The notes under the pieces were generated by a model. The model was not told where the DNA came from, ran no database searches, and worked only from the letters and a program-made list of their open reading frames with translations. A DNA stretch of 14,235 nucleotides from the NCBI GenBank assembly GCA_035294565.1, contig DATGKR010000022.1, positions 1-14,235 on the forward strand, written 5' to 3'. Every line of letters starts with the position of its first letter. Positions within the stretch are counted from its first letter, which is position 1. The DNA is from DATGKR01 sp035294565 (GTDB lineage Bacteria; Actinomycetota; Acidimicrobiia; Acidimicrobiales; Palsa-688). Below, in pieces: positions 12,770 through 14,235 of the stretch. The translations under genes and the position numbers were made by a program.

Positions 12770-14235
12770 CTACAAGCGGGCCAGCTCGGCCTGGAGCAGC
12801 GAGAGCCCCATCGGCCCGAGGTCGAGCGCCGCCCGGTGGAAGGCCTTCAGGTCGAACGCCGGGCCTTTGTTCCTCCGCACCTCCTCGCGGGCGGCGAGCC
12901 ACACCCGCTCGCCGACCTTGTAGCAGATCGCCTGCGCCGGCCAGCCGAGGTAGCGGACGATCTCGCTCGCCATGAACTGGCTCGGGAAATGGGACCGGGC
13001 CTCGGCGAACCCGAGCGCCAGCTGGGGATCCCAGCGCTCGCCGGGGTGGAAGGTCTCGTCGGGCGGGATCGCCAGCCGCAGGTGCATGCCGATGTCGACG
13101 ACCACCCTCACCGCCCGCATCGCCTGGGCTCGCAGCTGGCCCAGCCGATAGTCGGGGACCTCGAGGTAGCCGAGCTCGTCCATGAGCCGCTCGGCGTAGA
13201 GGGCCCAGCCCTCCGAATGTCCGCCGAGGTAAACGCAGCGCTGGAAGCGGGAGAGCACCCCCGACAGGTAGACGACCTGGCCTATCTGCAGGTGGTGTCC
13301 CGGGACCCCCTCGTGGTAGGCGATGGAAACCTCGCCCCACAGGGGGAAGCGGGTCCTGCCCTGCGTCGGGTACCAGGTCCGCCCCGGGCGGCTGAAGTCC
13401 TCGGAAGGGGGCGTGTAGTACATCGCCGCCGCCCCGCCTGGAGGGGCGATCATCGCTTCTACCCGCTTGACCGGCGCGGGGATGTCGAAGTGCGTGCCGT
13501 CGAGCTCGTCGATGGTCGAGTCCATCAGGTCCTGGATCCAGCGCCGCAGGCTCTCCTCCCCCTCGACGGCGCGGGCCGGGTCGCTCTCCAGGAGCTCCTT
13601 CGCCTCCTCGACCGTGCCGCCCGGGACGATCCTGTCCGCCTCGGCGGCCATCTCGGCCTCGATGCGGTGGAGCTCCGACCATCCCCACCGGTAGGTGTCT
13701 ATCGGGTCGATCTCGCTGCCCAGCCAGGATCGCGCGGCGAGCTGGTAGCGGTCGGCGCCCACGGCATCGTCGGTACCGGCCGCCGGGGCGTACTCGTCGC
13801 GAAGGAAACGGGCCAGCTCCCGGTAGGCGGCGCTCGCGGCGACAGCTGCCTCCTCCAGACGCTTCCTCAGGGGGGCGTCGAGCCCGGCCGGGGCGGTGCG
13901 CACCAGGTCGGCGAAGAACGGCTGGTCTTCACTCCACGTCTGGGCCTGCGCGGCGCACTCCTCGGCCTGGCGCCGGGCCGCCGTCACCCCCCGGCCGACA
14001 CCCGCCCTGAGCGTCTCCTCGAGACCCGCCAGGGCGCCGGGAACCCCCTCCATCCGGGCGGCGATGGTCTCCCAGTCGGCCGGGGTGTCGCGGGGCATCA
14101 GGTCGAAAACCGACCGGACCGACTGCACCGGGGAGCCGATGATGCGCAGGTCCCGCCACCGCTCCCCCGCCTCGTACTGGTCTATCTCCACACCGAGCCT
14201 CTCGAGCACCACCTCTGCGGCGACCCGGTCGGCGT
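12770..14235 (-). CDS. DUF885 zinc-metallopeptidase-like protein, N-terminus outside window
   Basis: The frame is open through the right edge (the residues before the in-frame GTG at 14212 read ADRVAAE, like the family), so the true start is upstream and 488 codons are visible. Numbering from that GTG, the family's HExxxxHH-type zinc motif is intact: YHEGVPGHHLQ at 299-309 (H300, E301, H306/H307). GGHSEGWALYAE at 330-341 supplies the expected third ligand, E334. The early block DLRIIGSPVQSVRSVFDLMP (21-40) and the late segment with a conserved YKVGE (431-435) are also typical of DUF885. No signal peptide can be judged. Members are uncharacterised, mostly predicted peptidases or carboxypeptidase-like enzymes. 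It ends in LQAELARL, a normal C-terminus. Confidence 0.9.
   Translation of the reverse strand, partial: ADRVAAEVVLERLGVEIDQYEAGERWRDLRIIGSPVQSVRSVFDLMPRDTPADWETIAARMEGVPGALAGLEETLRAGVGRGVTAARRQAEECAAQAQTWSEDQPFFADLVRTAPAGLDAPLRKRLEEAAVAASAAYRELARFLRDEYAPAAGTDDAVGADRYQLAARSWLGSEIDPIDTYRWGWSELHRIEAEMAAEADRIVPGGTVEEAKELLESDPARAVEGEESLRRWIQDLMDSTIDELDGTHFDIPAPVKRVEAMIAPPGGAAAMYYTPPSEDFSRPGRTWYPTQGRTRFPLWGEVSIAYHEGVPGHHLQIGQVVYLSGVLSRFQRCVYLGGHSEGWALYAERLMDELGYLEVPDYRLGQLRAQAMRAVRVVVDIGMHLRLAIPPDETFHPGERWDPQLALGFAEARSHFPSQFMASEIVRYLGWPAQAICYKVGERVWLAAREEVRRNKGPAFDLKAFHRAALDLGPMGLSLLQAELARL

Overview
The window is very GC-rich (by eye about 70% or more), densely packed double-stranded bacterial DNA. 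Gene content points to an actinobacterium: a DUF222/HNH (13E12-type) protein, a FadD36-like acyl-CoA synthetase, an LmeA-like DUF2993 protein, an IlvX-like thiamine-diphosphate enzyme, a DUF885 peptidase and an actinobacterial-style HtpX. A deep-branching group such as Acidimicrobiia is my best guess, inferred from overall flavour and not from a marker gene. No rRNA, tRNA, insertion sequence or CRISPR array was seen.

Layout. 1-1468 (+) is the 3' part of a DUF222/HNH gene with an unusual hairpin-rich linker. It converges, across a 256-bp gap with a candidate terminator hairpin, on an acyl-CoA synthetase gene (3056-1725, -). Only 19 bp separate that gene from the divergent pair yajQ plus an MTH1187/DUF77 thiamine-binding-like gene (3076-3872, +, ATGA-coupled). 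An LmeA-like envelope protein (4566-3931, -) and the membrane protease HtpX (5737-4862, -) follow. The 295 bp between them are G-rich on the + strand and hold 23-bp tandem repeats. The htpX start overlaps the start of a divergent small lipoprotein gene (5726-6262, +).

10514-6278 (-) looks like one four-gene operon: a degenerate MidA-like methyltransferase, a PNKP-like HAD phosphatase, a GlcD-type FAD 2-hydroxyacid oxidase, and an IlvX/benzoylformate-decarboxylase-like ThDP enzyme. The last two could act in sequence: 2-hydroxyacid to 2-oxoacid, then decarboxylation or carboligation. They are joined by a 7-codon ORF that starts on the stop codon of the first and ends on the start codon of the second. 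Divergent to the operon is a membrane-anchored protein of 688 residues (10646-12712, +) with two six-repeat beta-propellers, one Kelch-type and one NHL/PQQ-type. It converges on a DUF885 zinc-peptidase-like gene (14235-12770, -) that runs off the right edge.

Most genes are separated by very short gaps or overlaps, and few have a recognisable Shine-Dalgarno sequence, so leaderless transcription and translational coupling appear common. The most interesting parts are the 10.5-6.3 kb operon, the shared htpX/lipoprotein start region and the repeat-rich intergenic stretch at 4.6-4.86 kb. None of them is proven here to be a new system.
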